From an uncultured Acidimicrobiales bacterium (lineage in GTDB: Bacteria > Actinomycetota > Acidimicrobiia > Acidimicrobiales > SHLQ01), in contig CALGZB010000279.1 of NCBI GenBank assembly GCA_937934655.1, forward strand, positions 1 to 34,432: DNA of 34,432 nucleotides, in the 5' to 3' direction. The notes below the pieces were generated by a model that was not told where the DNA came from, did no database searches, and saw only the letters and a list, made by a program, of their open reading frames with translations. How positions within the stretch are numbered: the stretch's first letter is position 1; every line of letters starts with the position of its first letter. Positions 1 to 9,085 of this stretch are shown here, one piece after another. A program made the translations under genes and the position numbers.

Positions 1-18
1 TCGAAGGAAGAACCCCCA

Positions 19-576
19 ATGAGCACCCAACCTCTCCAAACCGCACTCAACGTTTGCCGCGAAACCCTCGCCGCCGTTACGCCCGACCAGATGCAGGCAG
101 CCACCCCATGCGCGTCATGGGACGTCGCTGGCCTCATCAACCACATCGTCGGAGCACAAGACTTCTTCGTAGCCGGCGTAAACAGCCAGCCACCGTCGGG
201 TGAAGAGGTCGACTTCGCCGCTGGCGATTACCTCGCAGCATTCGATGCCGCATCAGCCAAGACCATCGAAGCATTCAGTGGCGAAGGCGTTCTCCAGCAA
301 ATGTGTGAGCTTCCGTTCGGCACCATGCCCGGAGCCGCAGTCATGGGCCTGGCCATGACCGATACGTTCCAGCACGCATGGGACCTCGCGAAGGCCACCG
401 GCCAGAGCACCGACCTGGCACCCGAGCTTGCTACCGCAATCCTGGCCCAGAGCCAGCAGTCGATTCAAGATGCATTCCGTGGACCCGAGGGTGCACCGTT
501 CGGTGCGCAGGTTGAAGCAGCAGCAGACGCTCCTGCCGCCGACCAACTCGCAGCGTTCCTCGGTCGCCAGATCTAG
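19..576 (+). CDS. TIGR03086-family putative metal-binding protein (DinB/mycothiol maleylpyruvate isomerase-like)
   Basis: The 185-residue protein opens with the TPCASWDVAGLINHIVG segment (residues 29-45), which matches the TPC-x-W-D-x-x-x-L-x-x-H-x-x-G hallmark of the TIGR03086 and mycothiol-dependent maleylpyruvate isomerase N-terminal families. These are four-helix DinB-like proteins in which histidines bind a divalent metal. H42 is the likely first ligand, and H119 in the FQHAWDLAKATGQ segment is a second. No signal peptide or membrane segment is visible, so it should be cytoplasmic. The start is supported by GGAAG 8 nt upstream. It is followed by a strong terminator, so it ends its transcription unit. 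Members are thought to be thiol-dependent S-transferases or isomerases, but no substrate can be assigned. The family call is firm; the function is not. Confidence 0.85.
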   Translation: MSTQPLQTALNVCRETLAAVTPDQMQAATPCASWDVAGLINHIVGAQDFFVAGVNSQPPSGEEVDFAAGDYLAAFDAASAKTIEAFSGEGVLQQMCELPFGTMPGAAVMGLAMTDTFQHAWDLAKATGQSTDLAPELATAILAQSQQSIQDAFRGPEGAPFGAQVEAAADAPAADQLAAFLGRQI

Positions 577-611
577 TTGTAGTTTGTAGCGATACAAGGT
601 CAAAACGAACG

Positions 612-650
612 GTGGGCCCCAGCAATGCTGGGGCCCACTGTGGTTTTCCT
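612..650 (+). terminator. Rho-independent terminator after the TIGR03086 gene
   Basis: A perfect 12-bp GC-rich stem (612-623 paired with 627-638, loop AAT) is followed by GTGGTTTTCC. It lies 36 nt after the stop codon and separates this gene from hrpA. Confidence 0.85.
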
Positions 651-702
651 GGGCTTCGTTTCCTTCGCCCTGGTGTGATGCCCTTTACTTTACGTTAACT
701 AC

Positions 703-721
703 GAGCGAACCGCGTTCGCTC
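703..721. repeat. Inverted repeat GAGCGAAC-CGC-GTTCGCTC upstream of hrpA
   Basis: Perfect 8-bp arms around a 3-nt centre, ending 27 nt before the hrpA start. It could be an operator or a small hairpin in the leader. The GAAC...GTTC spacing is 3, not the 4 expected for an actinobacterial LexA box. Confidence 0.5.
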
Positions 722-748
722 CTGGCGTGACAAGCCACTTGGTGCCCA

Positions 749-3700
749 ATGCAGCCATACTGGTGGGCTGTGGCCAAGCGATTCACTCCCGAGCAGATCG
801 AACGCCGTCGAGCGCTCCTACCGGCCGTCACGTATCCCGATCTTCCTATCGCGGAACGGCGCGACGACATCCTTGCCGCTATCGAGGCCAACCAAGTGGT
901 TGTGGTCGCCGGCGAGACCGGCTCAGGAAAAAGCACGCAGCTTCCAAAGCTCTGCCTCGACCTTGGCCGCGGCGCGGCAGGATTCATTGGGCACACCCAA
1001 CCACGCCGACTCGCTGCTCGCAGTGTTGCCGAACGTGTTGCCGAGGAGCTGCACACTTCGATAGGCGAACTGGTTGGCTACACGGTGCGGTTTACCGACC
1101 AGGTCGGACCAAAGACGCTGGTGAAGCTGATGACCGACGGCATCTTGCTGGCGGAGCTTCAACGCGACAAGCAACTCAGTCGCTACGACACCATCATTAT
1201 CGATGAGGCCCATGAACGAAGCCTCAACATCGACTTCCTCCTCGGGTACCTCAAGCAGCTCTTACCCCGTCGTCCTGACCTGAAGGTCATCATCACATCG
1301 GCCACCATCGACACCGACAAGTTCTCGTCGCACTTCAACGAGGCGCCGATTATCGAAGTGTCGGGGCGAACCTTTCCCGTCGACATTCGGTACCGGCCGC
1401 TTTCTGATCCCGACGGCGATTCCCCCGATGGCCGGGGTCGCGAACCGCTCGATCAGAACGAAGCCATTGTGGCGGCGGTAAAGGAACTGAGCGCCGAAGG
1501 AGCCGGCGACATTCTTACGTTCCTGTCCGGAGAGCGCGACATTCGTGAGGCGGCGGCAACCCTCGAAGGGTTAAAGATGCGAAACCTCGAGGTTTTGCCC
1601 CTCTATGGGCGGCTTTCCGCTGCCGAACAACATCGGGTTTTCTCCGATCACCCCGGCCGCCGTGTGGTGCTGGCAACGAACGTGGCCGAGACATCGCTGA
1701 CCGTTCCTGGTGTCCGCTACGTGATCGATACGGGTACGGCACGCATCAGTCGATTCAGTAACCGTACGAAAGTGCAGCGACTCCCGATCGAGGCGATCTC
1801 GCAAGCTTCGGCCAACCAGCGTTCGGGTCGTTGCGGGCGCGTTGGTCCGGGCATCGCTATTCGGCTGTACGAGGAAGAGGACTACGAGAGCCGACCCGAG
1901 TTCACCGAACCCGAGATTCAGCGCACAAACCTGGCCTCGGTGATTCTGCAAATGGCATCGCTCGGTTTGGGCAGCGCCGAAGACTTCCCCTTTGTCGACC
2001 CACCAGAGAAGCGAAGCATTCGCGATGGCGTGATGCTGCTCGAAGAACTCGACGCGGTGAACCCTGAGAATGAGGGAACCAAAAACTGGCTCACACCTCT
2101 TGGTCGCCAGCTTGCTCGGTTACCGCTTGATCCGCGCTTCGGCCGGATGGTTCTCGAAGCAACCGACTACGGCTGCCTGGCCGAAGTGATGATCATTACG
2201 TCGGGCATGTCGGTGATCGACGTACGTGAACGACCCAGCGAGAAACAACAAGCGGCCGATGAGTCGCACAAACGATTCGATGTCGACGGCTCAGACTTCT
2301 TGAGCATCCTCGAACTCTGGCGGTACATCGGCGAACGTCGATCAGAACTCACGCAGAACCGGTTCCGCCGGATGTGTAAACAAGAGTTCCTCAACTTCAA
2401 CCGGATTCGGGAATGGCAGGACATTCACCGTCAGCTGGAACGAGTGGCGAAGGATCTCGACCTTCCGCTCAATGCGTCGCCGGCTGACCCCGACAACGTT
2501 CACCGATCGCTGCTTGCTGGTCTGCTCTCGCAAGTTGGAACGCTCCCTCCCGAAAAAGGTGGCAGTGCGAAGGCCTCGAAGTCCGGAAAACAAGCGGGCA
2601 AAAAGCCCCCAGCCCGAGAGTACGTGGGCGCGCGAAACTCGCGGTTTGTTATTGCCCGAGGTTCGGCGCTTGGCCCGGGCGGCGCCAGTTGGGTCATGGC
2701 TGGCGAGCTGGTCGAGACCAACCGCATGTGGGCGCGCCGAGTCGCCCGGATTCGACCCGAGTGGATCGAAAAGGCTGCAGACCACTTGGTTCGCCACAGC
2801 TACGGTGAGCCGTGGTGGGATATCAAGCAGGGTGCGGCACTCGCTAACGAGAAGATCACGCTGTACGGATTGCCGGTGGTCAATCAACGTCGGGTGCAGG
2901 TTGGGCGACTCGACCCCGAGATGGCCCGCGAGTGGTTTATTCACCATGCCCTTATCGAAGGCGAGTGGGAGGGGGCCTACGGGTTCATCGAGCACAACGC
3001 CGAGATTCTCGAGGAAGTCCGAACCCTTGCCGCCCGCACCAGGTCCTCGGATGCCTCGGTCGACTACGAACGGCTCTACGCGTTCTACGACCAACACCTC
3101 GATGACACGGTTGTTTCCGCTGGCTCGTTTAACCGGTGGTGGAAAGAGAAGCGCAAAACCGGAAAGTCCGCCGGCCGGTTACTCGACCTGACGGTCGACG
3201 ACTTGATCGATCGAGCCGATGTTGCGGTCGACGAGCAGGACTACCCGCAGTTCTGGACCGTTGGCGAACTCACGCTTCCTCTCTCCTATGAGTACGAGCC
3301 CGGGAGTCCTCGTGACGGGCTCGTTGTGAACATTCCCGTTGCCTCACTTCGCCATCTCGAACCGGACGCGTTTGCGTGGAACGTGCCCGGTGTTCGTCGA
3401 GAACTGGTTGCCGAGACGCTTCGAACAATGCCCAAGTCGGTCCGCAAGGAGTTCGTACCTATCCCCGACACCGTTGCCGCCATCGTCGACCTACTCGATG
3501 ACAAACGGGGATTTCTTGAAGAAGTCCGTCGGTGTCTCGGCGACTACTCGGGCGTCCAGGTTGGACCCGAATCGTTCGACCTCAACCGACTTCCCGATCA
3601 CCTGCGTCCAACATTTCGGGTGTTCGATGAGACGGACGCAACCATTGCCGAAGGCCGAGATCTCGACGACGTAAAGGCCGAGGTGCACGGGCAGGTCGAA

Positions 3701-4579
3701 GCCGACCTAGCCGTCACCACTCACGAGCTTGAGAAGTCAGGCGAAACGACTTGGGTATTCGGCACTATCCCGACAACCACAACCACGACCGCTGCTGGGG
3801 CCGAGGTGCTCGTGTACCCGGCGCTTTTCGATGAAGGCGAAACCGTTGGGCTCTCGCTGCTACCAAGCGGCGATGACCAGTGGGCATCGATGTGGGGGGC
3901 AACCCGACGACTCCTTCAATTGAACCTGCCAGGTCAAGCCAAGACCTTTCGGTCCCTGCTTACCAACGCCACAAACCTGGCGTTGCTTTCAAGCCCCTAC
4001 GGATCATCGGTGGACTGGTACAACGACGTTGTTGCTGCCGCCATCGAGGCGGCGATGCGAAACGGCGGTGGTGTTCCCTGGAACGAAGCCGACTGGGACG
4101 CGCTGGTTCGCTCGGCACGCGATGACATCTCTGGGCTGGTCACCAGCATTGGTCGCTCATCGGCCGAAATCCTTGTCACCGTTGCCGACATCAAGGAACG
4201 CATCAACGAACTCGCGAACCCAAAGATGACCACCAACCTCACCGATGCTGGCCATCATCTCGATCGACTGGTCTATGCCGGCTTTGTGCAGGGCGTCGGC
4301 GCCGACCGCATCGACGATGTGCTCCGCTACGTGATGGCAATCGATCATCGACTCGAGAAACTCCCGAGCCGAATCGGAGTCGATACCAGCCAAATCAAAA
4401 CTTGTCTCACACTCGAGTCCGAGGCTTACCGAACCATCGATGCCGTGCCGGCGAGCGCAGCCACCGAAGCAATCATCTGGATGCTTGAAGAGTTTCGGGT
4501 GAGTGCTTTTGCCCAACAGGTCGGCACGAAGGGCACCGTCAGTGAGAAGCGGATTCGTAAGGCGCTTCGTGATCTGTAA
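749..4579 (+). CDS. hrpA: ATP-dependent RNA helicase HrpA (DEAH box)
   Basis: The 1276-residue protein is a full-length bacterial DEAH/RHA helicase. Walker A GETGSGKST is at residues 55-63, DEAHERS at 152-158 and the SAT motif at 184-186. A RecA2 domain with NVAETSLTVPG and the QRSGRCGRVGPG motif VI follows, then winged-helix/HA2 and OB-fold regions, and the long C-terminal DUF3418 domain typical of HrpA. The family unwinds RNA with NTP and, in E. coli, acts in mRNA processing and in rescue of stalled ribosomes. The upstream ATG has only a weak ribosome site; an in-frame GTG at 770 is an alternative that would drop seven residues. A run of seven threonines near residue 1008 looks like a flexible linker. 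engB follows after 23 nt. Confidence 0.96.
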   Translation: MQPYWWAVAKRFTPEQIERRRALLPAVTYPDLPIAERRDDILAAIEANQVVVVAGETGSGKSTQLPKLCLDLGRGAAGFIGHTQPRRLAARSVAERVAEELHTSIGELVGYTVRFTDQVGPKTLVKLMTDGILLAELQRDKQLSRYDTIIIDEAHERSLNIDFLLGYLKQLLPRRPDLKVIITSATIDTDKFSSHFNEAPIIEVSGRTFPVDIRYRPLSDPDGDSPDGRGREPLDQNEAIVAAVKELSAEGAGDILTFLSGERDIREAAATLEGLKMRNLEVLPLYGRLSAAEQHRVFSDHPGRRVVLATNVAETSLTVPGVRYVIDTGTARISRFSNRTKVQRLPIEAISQASANQRSGRCGRVGPGIAIRLYEEEDYESRPEFTEPEIQRTNLASVILQMASLGLGSAEDFPFVDPPEKRSIRDGVMLLEELDAVNPENEGTKNWLTPLGRQLARLPLDPRFGRMVLEATDYGCLAEVMIITSGMSVIDVRERPSEKQQAADESHKRFDVDGSDFLSILELWRYIGERRSELTQNRFRRMCKQEFLNFNRIREWQDIHRQLERVAKDLDLPLNASPADPDNVHRSLLAGLLSQVGTLPPEKGGSAKASKSGKQAGKKPPAREYVGARNSRFVIARGSALGPGGASWVMAGELVETNRMWARRVARIRPEWIEKAADHLVRHSYGEPWWDIKQGAALANEKITLYGLPVVNQRRVQVGRLDPEMAREWFIHHALIEGEWEGAYGFIEHNAEILEEVRTLAARTRSSDASVDYERLYAFYDQHLDDTVVSAGSFNRWWKEKRKTGKSAGRLLDLTVDDLIDRADVAVDEQDYPQFWTVGELTLPLSYEYEPGSPRDGLVVNIPVASLRHLEPDAFAWNVPGVRRELVAETLRTMPKSVRKEFVPIPDTVAAIVDLLDDKRGFLEEVRRCLGDYSGVQVGPESFDLNRLPDHLRPTFRVFDETDATIAEGRDLDDVKAEVHGQVEADLAVTTHELEKSGETTWVFGTIPTTTTTTAAGAEVLVYPALFDEGETVGLSLLPSGDDQWASMWGATRRLLQLNLPGQAKTFRSLLTNATNLALLSSPYGSSVDWYNDVVAAAIEAAMRNGGGVPWNEADWDALVRSARDDISGLVTSIGRSSAEILVTVADIKERINELANPKMTTNLTDAGHHLDRLVYAGFVQGVGADRIDDVLRYVMAIDHRLEKLPSRIGVDTSQIKTCLTLESEAYRTIDAVPASAATEAIIWMLEEFRVSAFAQQVGTKGTVSEKRIRKALRDL

Positions 4580-4590
4580 CCAACCACTCG

Positions 4591-4596
4591 TAGGGT
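4591..4596 (+). promoter_or_regulatory. Candidate leaderless -10 box (TAGGGT) for engB
   Basis: TANNNT hexamer ending 6 nt before the engB ATG, so transcription would begin at or next to the start codon. There is no good Shine-Dalgarno in the same stretch. It suggests that engB is transcribed on its own, and not only as read-through from hrpA. Confidence 0.5.
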
Positions 4597-4602
4597 TTAC
4601 CT

Positions 4603-5199
4603 ATGGCTTCGCCCCTGCAACTTGAATTTGTGCAATCGGCGGCAAAAGCCGAGCAACTTCCCGAGGGCAAGGTTGAGTTGGCGGTCATCGGCCGATCCAA
4701 CGTCGGCAAGTCATCGCTTATCAACGCTCTGGCAAACCGCAAGAAACTGGCGCGCACTTCCAAGACGCCAGGAGCGACCAAACTCATCAACATTTACGAG
4801 CTTCAGCCAGAGGGTTCTGGGCAATGGCTCGTCGACCTTCCTGGGTACGGCTTTGCCAAGGCCTCGGCCAACGAGCAGACGCGTTGGAAGAACATGATCG
4901 ACAAGTACCTCACCGAGCGTGAGACGCTGCAGGGTGCGCTGGTGCTTATCGATGGCGCCGTCGGGCCGACCGAACTTGACCTGTTGACCGTCGATTGGCT
5001 CCAAACCATCGATCTTCCGTACAACTTTGTTGCGACCAAGTCCGACAAGGTGCGGCCGTCGAAGAGCGCGAAGCGTCGCAACGACCTCACCCGCAAGCTT
5101 GGTGTACAAAAGTCCGAGGTTCGTTGGGTGAGTGCCGACAAGGGCACCGGAATCCCTGAACTTCGAGGCGAAATTCGCGAGTTCCTGACCGGTCGCTAG
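4603..5199 (+). CDS. engB: Ribosome biogenesis GTP-binding protein EngB/YsxC
   Basis: The 198-residue protein is a TrmE-Era-EngA-EngB-type GTPase: G1 GRSNVGKS (30-37), G2 region around KTPGATK (55-61), G3 DLPGYG (78-83), G4 TKSD (145-148), G5 SAD (177-179). EngB is a cytoplasmic assembly factor needed for maturation of the 50S ribosomal subunit and is usually essential. Length is normal for the family. It lies 23 nt after hrpA, another RNA/ribosome gene, and converges with the amidohydrolase gene, with a gap of only 24 nt. A TANNNT box 6 nt upstream of the ATG suggests its own leaderless transcript. Confidence 0.97.
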   Translation: MASPLQLEFVQSAAKAEQLPEGKVELAVIGRSNVGKSSLINALANRKKLARTSKTPGATKLINIYELQPEGSGQWLVDLPGYGFAKASANEQTRWKNMIDKYLTERETLQGALVLIDGAVGPTELDLLTVDWLQTIDLPYNFVATKSDKVRPSKSAKRRNDLTRKLGVQKSEVRWVSADKGTGIPELRGEIREFLTGR

Positions 5200-5223
5200 G
5201 TCTCCCGGCTTGCTGCTCCCAAG

Positions 5224-6936
5224 CTAGGTACGGATGACACCATCGTCGGTGGCGCGAAGGGTACGGCCAGGGCGAGCGGGTGTGACTTCACCATCGATGA
5301 CGGTGACCTCGCCGGCTTTCACGGTAAAGAGATAGCCGTCGGCCTTCTGAAGGAGGCGCTGGCCGCCCGCGGGAAGGTCGTTGACCATGTAGGGCGCGTG
5401 AAGATGCAGTGACTCGTGGTCGATGATGTTCACATCGGCCAGCATGCCCGGAGCAAGAACCCCTCGGTCGAACATCGAGTACGTCTCGGCGGTGGCCTGC
5501 GTTTGCTTATGCACCAGTAGTTCGAGCGGGATTCCGTCGCCCCGGCTGCGGTCGCGAGCCCAATGGGTGAGCATGTACGTGGGGAAACTTGCATCGCAGA
5601 TAAGCCCACAGTGGGCGCCCCCATCGCTCAGGCCCGAGATCGAAGCCGGGTGCATCACCATGTCGCGAATCGCATCGTGGTTGTGGTCGACATAGCTGCC
5701 GAGTGGTGAGAACACGAACGACTTTCCGCCGTCTTCGAGCATCCAGTCGAGCACGACCTCTTGTGGTTTACGACCCTCGCGCTCGGCGATGGCCGCCGCA
5801 CTGGTTTCTTTCTTTGGTTCGTAGTCGGGTGGGTTGCCGAGCCGGTACATCTGATGCCACATGGTCGCCAGCGATGCTGCCGACTTCTGGCGGGTTTGTG
5901 GTTCCTCGTTGATGAGTGTCTGTCGAACCTCAGGGTCGCTCAGCTTGGCGATGAGTTCGACGAGCGGGAGATCCCAGAACTTTCGAAACGTGGGGTGAGC
6001 CTTGAAGGGGTGGAAGGAGCTCTGCAGACCGAAGAGCATTCCGGTTGGACGGATCGGAACCTGCGGAGACACGCGGGCACCTTCAGCGGATTGTGTCGCC
6101 GCGGAGTCGAGTAACTCGCGGAAGGCGTCGGGCTTTGCTGGGTTCTGAGCGAGTGTGTAGGTGACGTTGACACCTCGGTTCGAGAGGTCATGTAGCCACT
6201 CGCGTTCGCCGCTGTCGACGTGATCGTCGGAGATGTATTGGAACAAACCTCGGCCAGCTTCGACCAAGGCGTCGGCGACCGCAGCAAGCTCATCGTCGTG
6301 GGCAAAGGTTCCGGGGATATACCCGTGCTTCGAACGATGAAGAACCGTTCGCGACGTTGAGAAACCGAGAGCTCCCGCCTTGATGCCATCGAGCACGAGG
6401 TCGGCGATTTGGCGATGTTCGTCGGAGGTGAGCTCGTCCTCGTGGGCACGATCGCCCAAGACGTAGGCGCGAACCGCCGTGTGCGGGACCTGGCCAGCTA
6501 CGTCGATCGTGCGGTGTTTTGACGCAACAGCATCGAGATACTCGCCAAAGCTCTCCCACTGCCAATCGATTCCTTCATGCAGGGCAGTGCCGGGGATGTC
6601 TTCGACGCCTTCCATGAGCTCGACCAGGAATCCTTCGCCGTTCGGTCGAACCGGAGCGAAACCGACGCCACAGTTACCCATCACCACGGTGGTAACGCCG
6701 TGTTCCGACGAAGGCGCCATCTCTTCGTCCCAAATGACTTGGCCGTCGTAGTGGGTATGCACGTCGACCCACCCTGGGGTGACAAGAGCGCCGTCGGCAT
6801 CGATTTCGCGAGTGCCGCTTTCGGCGACTTTTCCGACCGCCATGATCTGGTCGCCGTCAATAGCGATGTCGGCAGTGCGAGCTGCCTCGCCCGTGCCATC
6901 GACCACTTTTCCGCCGCGGATTACTAGGTCGTACAT
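5224..6936 (-). CDS. N-acyl-D-amino-acid deacylase family amidohydrolase
   Basis: The protein (570 residues from the chosen start) belongs to the amidohydrolase-3 / D-aminoacylase family of metal hydrolases. It begins with the typical YDLVIRGGKVVDGTG beta-sandwich strand, has the metal-binding HTH of VDVHTHYDG at 60-62, and MGNCG near residue 88, whose cysteine (C89) is the unusual zinc ligand of D-aminoacylases. The catalytic-aspartate region SDGGAHCG lies in the C-terminal third. Such enzymes hydrolyse N-acyl-D-amino acids or related cyclic amides in the cytoplasm; the exact substrate is not readable. I prefer the ATG at 6936 over an upstream in-frame start at 7005, because AGGA sits at correct spacing and homology begins at MYDLVIRGG. 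It is divergent from the nucleoside hydrolase gene. Confidence 0.9.
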   Translation of the reverse strand: MYDLVIRGGKVVDGTGEAARTADIAIDGDQIMAVGKVAESGTREIDADGALVTPGWVDVHTHYDGQVIWDEEMAPSSEHGVTTVVMGNCGVGFAPVRPNGEGFLVELMEGVEDIPGTALHEGIDWQWESFGEYLDAVASKHRTIDVAGQVPHTAVRAYVLGDRAHEDELTSDEHRQIADLVLDGIKAGALGFSTSRTVLHRSKHGYIPGTFAHDDELAAVADALVEAGRGLFQYISDDHVDSGEREWLHDLSNRGVNVTYTLAQNPAKPDAFRELLDSAATQSAEGARVSPQVPIRPTGMLFGLQSSFHPFKAHPTFRKFWDLPLVELIAKLSDPEVRQTLINEEPQTRQKSAASLATMWHQMYRLGNPPDYEPKKETSAAAIAEREGRKPQEVVLDWMLEDGGKSFVFSPLGSYVDHNHDAIRDMVMHPASISGLSDGGAHCGLICDASFPTYMLTHWARDRSRGDGIPLELLVHKQTQATAETYSMFDRGVLAPGMLADVNIIDHESLHLHAPYMVNDLPAGGQRLLQKADGYLFTVKAGEVTVIDGEVTPARPGRTLRATDDGVIRT

Positions 6937-6976
6937 CAGTGGTTTCCTGCCCTGTTTAGGTGTGTTTACCGGAGAG

Positions 6977-7148
6977 TCTTCGCGGGACGAAGATCTCACC
7001 ACCACCTGTTGTATCTAGGGAACCACGCGTTCCCCAAACTTACTCACCGACGAAGTTCATGATTTCGATGTTCGCGGTTTAATCGCAGTGAACCAGGCGC
7101 CGTTAGGGTTGGCGTTAGTGGTTCGTTCATTTGTTCGGAATGCGAACA
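6977..7148. promoter_or_regulatory. Divergent intergenic region with three 6-5-6 inverted repeats
   Basis: Between the amidohydrolase start (6936) and the nucleoside hydrolase start (7218) lie three 17-bp palindromes: TCTTCG-N5-CGAAGA (6977-6993), GGGAAC-N5-GTTCCC (7018-7034) and TGTTCG-N5-CGAACA (7132-7148). The first and third share five of six half-site bases and the same 5-nt spacer, so one dimeric regulator could bind both and act on both genes. No coding sequence is seen here. The regulator is unknown. Confidence 0.4.
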
Positions 7149-7205
7149 GGTTTCAGAAATGTCTTGATAATTGGACCGGGTAGCGAAATTGCGGCTAACG
7201 CTCTC

Positions 7206-7211
7206 TAGATT
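7206..7211 (+). promoter_or_regulatory. Candidate leaderless -10 box (TAGATT) for the nucleoside hydrolase
   Basis: TAGATT ends 6 nt before the ATG at 7218, and no Shine-Dalgarno is present, which fits a leaderless mRNA starting at the A of the start codon. Confidence 0.55.
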
Positions 7212-7217
7212 TGGCCG

Positions 7218-8150
7218 ATGGTAGATCGACCGAGTTTCATCATCGACACCGATACCGCGTCCGACGATGCAGTCGCAATCATCCTTGCGGCCAAGGAGCC
7301 CTCGGTCGATATCGCCGCAGTCACTATCGTGGCCGGAAACGTCCCGATCGACCTAGCTATCCGCAATGCAATCGTGACGCTCGACGTTGCCGGAGCGGCC
7401 GATGTTCCGGTGTATGTCGGACATGACACGCCGATGACTCGCACCCTCGAAACGGCACAAAACGTTCACGGTGCTGATGGCATGAGTGAGGCTCCGCTTC
7501 CGGAGCCGTCGCGAGCGCCAGATGCAGAACATGCAGTCGACGCCTTACTGCGTTTGGCGAATGAGGAACCCGGCAAACACACCTTGGTCACCATTGGTCC
7601 AATGACCAACATCGCTCACGCCCTAGGCCGCGATGAACTTCTTCTCACCAAATTCCGACACACCTTCATGATGGCTGGCTCACCCGACGGGGTTGGCAAT
7701 GTCAACACCGCTGGTGAGTTCAATGTTTGGGCGGACCCGGAGGCTGCGACCATCGTGCTCGCTGCCGATGGCGCCAAGACCATGGTGGGTTGGAACGTGT
7801 CGCGTCTCTTCACCGTAATTCGTCCGGACGAACACGAGCGGTTCCTTTCGATGGGGCCAATTGGCGAGTTCATGGCCAGTATCAACGTTGCGGTCGACAC
7901 GTACTGCCGTGAATTCAGCGGCCTTGATGGCTACGACCTTCCCGACCCAATCGCGATGGCGGTTGCCATCGACGAGACGCTCATCACCGAATCCACCAAT
8001 GAGTGGATGGTTGTGGGACTCGACGAGCCCACCCGTGGCGCAGTGCTGCTCGATCGCCGGGCCAATGCACCTGCTGCAAACTGCCGGGTCTTGTGGGCGG
8101 TCGACGAGAAGCGCTTTAAGGAACGGTTGTTTGCTGCCTGTCAGATCTGA
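7218..8150 (+). CDS. Inosine-uridine preferring nucleoside hydrolase family protein
   Basis: The 310-residue protein starts with the calcium-binding DTDTASDDA motif (D10, D12, D16, D17), a variant of the family's DTDPGIDD. It continues with VTIVAGNVPIDLA, ITIGPMTNIA-like (TIGPMTNIAHAL) and MAGSPDGVGNVN segments, and a C-terminal LPDPIAMAVAID, which supplies the last metal-binding aspartate. The family hydrolyses the N-glycosidic bond of purine or pyrimidine ribonucleosides to free base and ribose for salvage. Length is normal and no signal peptide is seen, so it should be cytoplasmic. Threonine and alanine replace the usual Pro-Gly after D12, a mild deviation. An alpha/beta hydrolase gene follows after 32 nt. 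Confidence 0.93.
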   Translation: MVDRPSFIIDTDTASDDAVAIILAAKEPSVDIAAVTIVAGNVPIDLAIRNAIVTLDVAGAADVPVYVGHDTPMTRTLETAQNVHGADGMSEAPLPEPSRAPDAEHAVDALLRLANEEPGKHTLVTIGPMTNIAHALGRDELLLTKFRHTFMMAGSPDGVGNVNTAGEFNVWADPEAATIVLAADGAKTMVGWNVSRLFTVIRPDEHERFLSMGPIGEFMASINVAVDTYCREFSGLDGYDLPDPIAMAVAIDETLITESTNEWMVVGLDEPTRGAVLLDRRANAPAANCRVLWAVDEKRFKERLFAACQI

Positions 8151-8169
8151 CGTACTGGCTGCAAACCCC

Positions 8170-8175
8170 TACATT
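8170..8175 (+). promoter_or_regulatory. Candidate leaderless -10 box (TACATT) for the alpha/beta hydrolase
   Basis: TACATT ends 7 nt before the GTG start at 8183; no Shine-Dalgarno is visible in the 32-nt gap after the nucleoside hydrolase. Confidence 0.5.
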
Positions 8176-8182
8176 TCAACCC

Positions 8183-9085
8183 GTGCTTGCTGAACCTGTG
8201 ATCGCTGAACCCGATCGCGCAACCTTTGTCGACCTCGCCGGCACCCGACTGCGGGTGTGGGAGTGGGGTAACCCCGACGACCCCGTGGTCCTGTGCTTGC
8301 ACGGCGCGTTTGATCACGGCCGCATGTTTGATGAGATGGCGCCAAGAGTGGCCGCGCTTGGCTATCACGTCGTTGCGGTCGACCACCGTGGTCATGGAGA
8401 CAGTGACCGAATCATGACGGGACAGATCTTCCGGCAAGCGGGCATCGATGTGGCCCGACTCGCCGCCCACTACGACCAACAGGTCGGAATCATCGGCCAC
8501 TCTATGGGTTCGGCAATCGGTCTTGGCGTCGCAGCGACATGGCCAGACCGAATTCGATGGATGGTCAGCCTCGATGGTTTAGGTCCACCGGTCGAGATGT
8601 TCACCGATGTGGCGCTTGGGCCTCTCACTACTTCGATGATCGATTACGCGATCAAGACTTTCGGGCGCGACCGTCGCGTCTTTCCGGCCAAACAAGACAT
8701 GGCCAAACAGCGCGGTGATATCAATTACCGCGTACCGAAGCGCTGGATCGACCATCTTGTCGAGCACGGCTCGGTTCGCAATGGCGATGGCTGGTCGTGG
8801 AAGTGGGACCCGACGTTCAACGTAAATGTCCCCGAGGGATTCCGTATCGAGGTAGTGATTGGCGAGTTCGAGCGGATGTCTCGCCCACTACTCGCCCTTA
8901 CCGGTGGCGAGGAAGACATGTGGTCAGAGTTGTCAGCCGAAGAGATCGATCGTCGTATCGCTTCGTTCGCTGACGCCCGCCACTTCGCGGTGCCCGGCGG
9001 CGGCCATTACCTCCATCTTGAGCAACCCGACGTAGTGCATGCCCATATCGTCGACTTCCTGAGCGAGATTGGCGACCAGCCATGA
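8183..9085 (+). CDS. Alpha/beta hydrolase
   Basis: The 300-residue protein has the full alpha/beta hydrolase fold signature: LCLHGAFDHG oxyanion-hole turn (HG at 40-41), VAVDHRGHGDSD after strand 4, nucleophile elbow GHSMG with S107, an acid region around LTGGEEDMW, and the catalytic histidine in PGGGHYLHLEQP near the C-terminus. It most resembles esterase, epoxide-hydrolase or haloperoxidase-like members, but the substrate cannot be told. GTG is the start. The gene overlaps the next one by ATGA, so the two are translationally coupled, and the MFS gene then follows with a short overlap, giving a three-gene unit. Confidence 0.93.
   Translation: MLAEPVIAEPDRATFVDLAGTRLRVWEWGNPDDPVVLCLHGAFDHGRMFDEMAPRVAALGYHVVAVDHRGHGDSDRIMTGQIFRQAGIDVARLAAHYDQQVGIIGHSMGSAIGLGVAATWPDRIRWMVSLDGLGPPVEMFTDVALGPLTTSMIDYAIKTFGRDRRVFPAKQDMAKQRGDINYRVPKRWIDHLVEHGSVRNGDGWSWKWDPTFNVNVPEGFRIEVVIGEFERMSRPLLALTGGEEDMWSELSAEEIDRRIASFADARHFAVPGGGHYLHLEQPDVVHAHIVDFLSEIGDQP

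Noticed and set aside
703-721. Possible LexA (SOS) box upstream of hrpA
   Set aside because: The GAAC...GTTC arms are 3 nt apart, whereas actinobacterial LexA sites have 4; the site at 7132-7148 has the half-sites in the opposite order.
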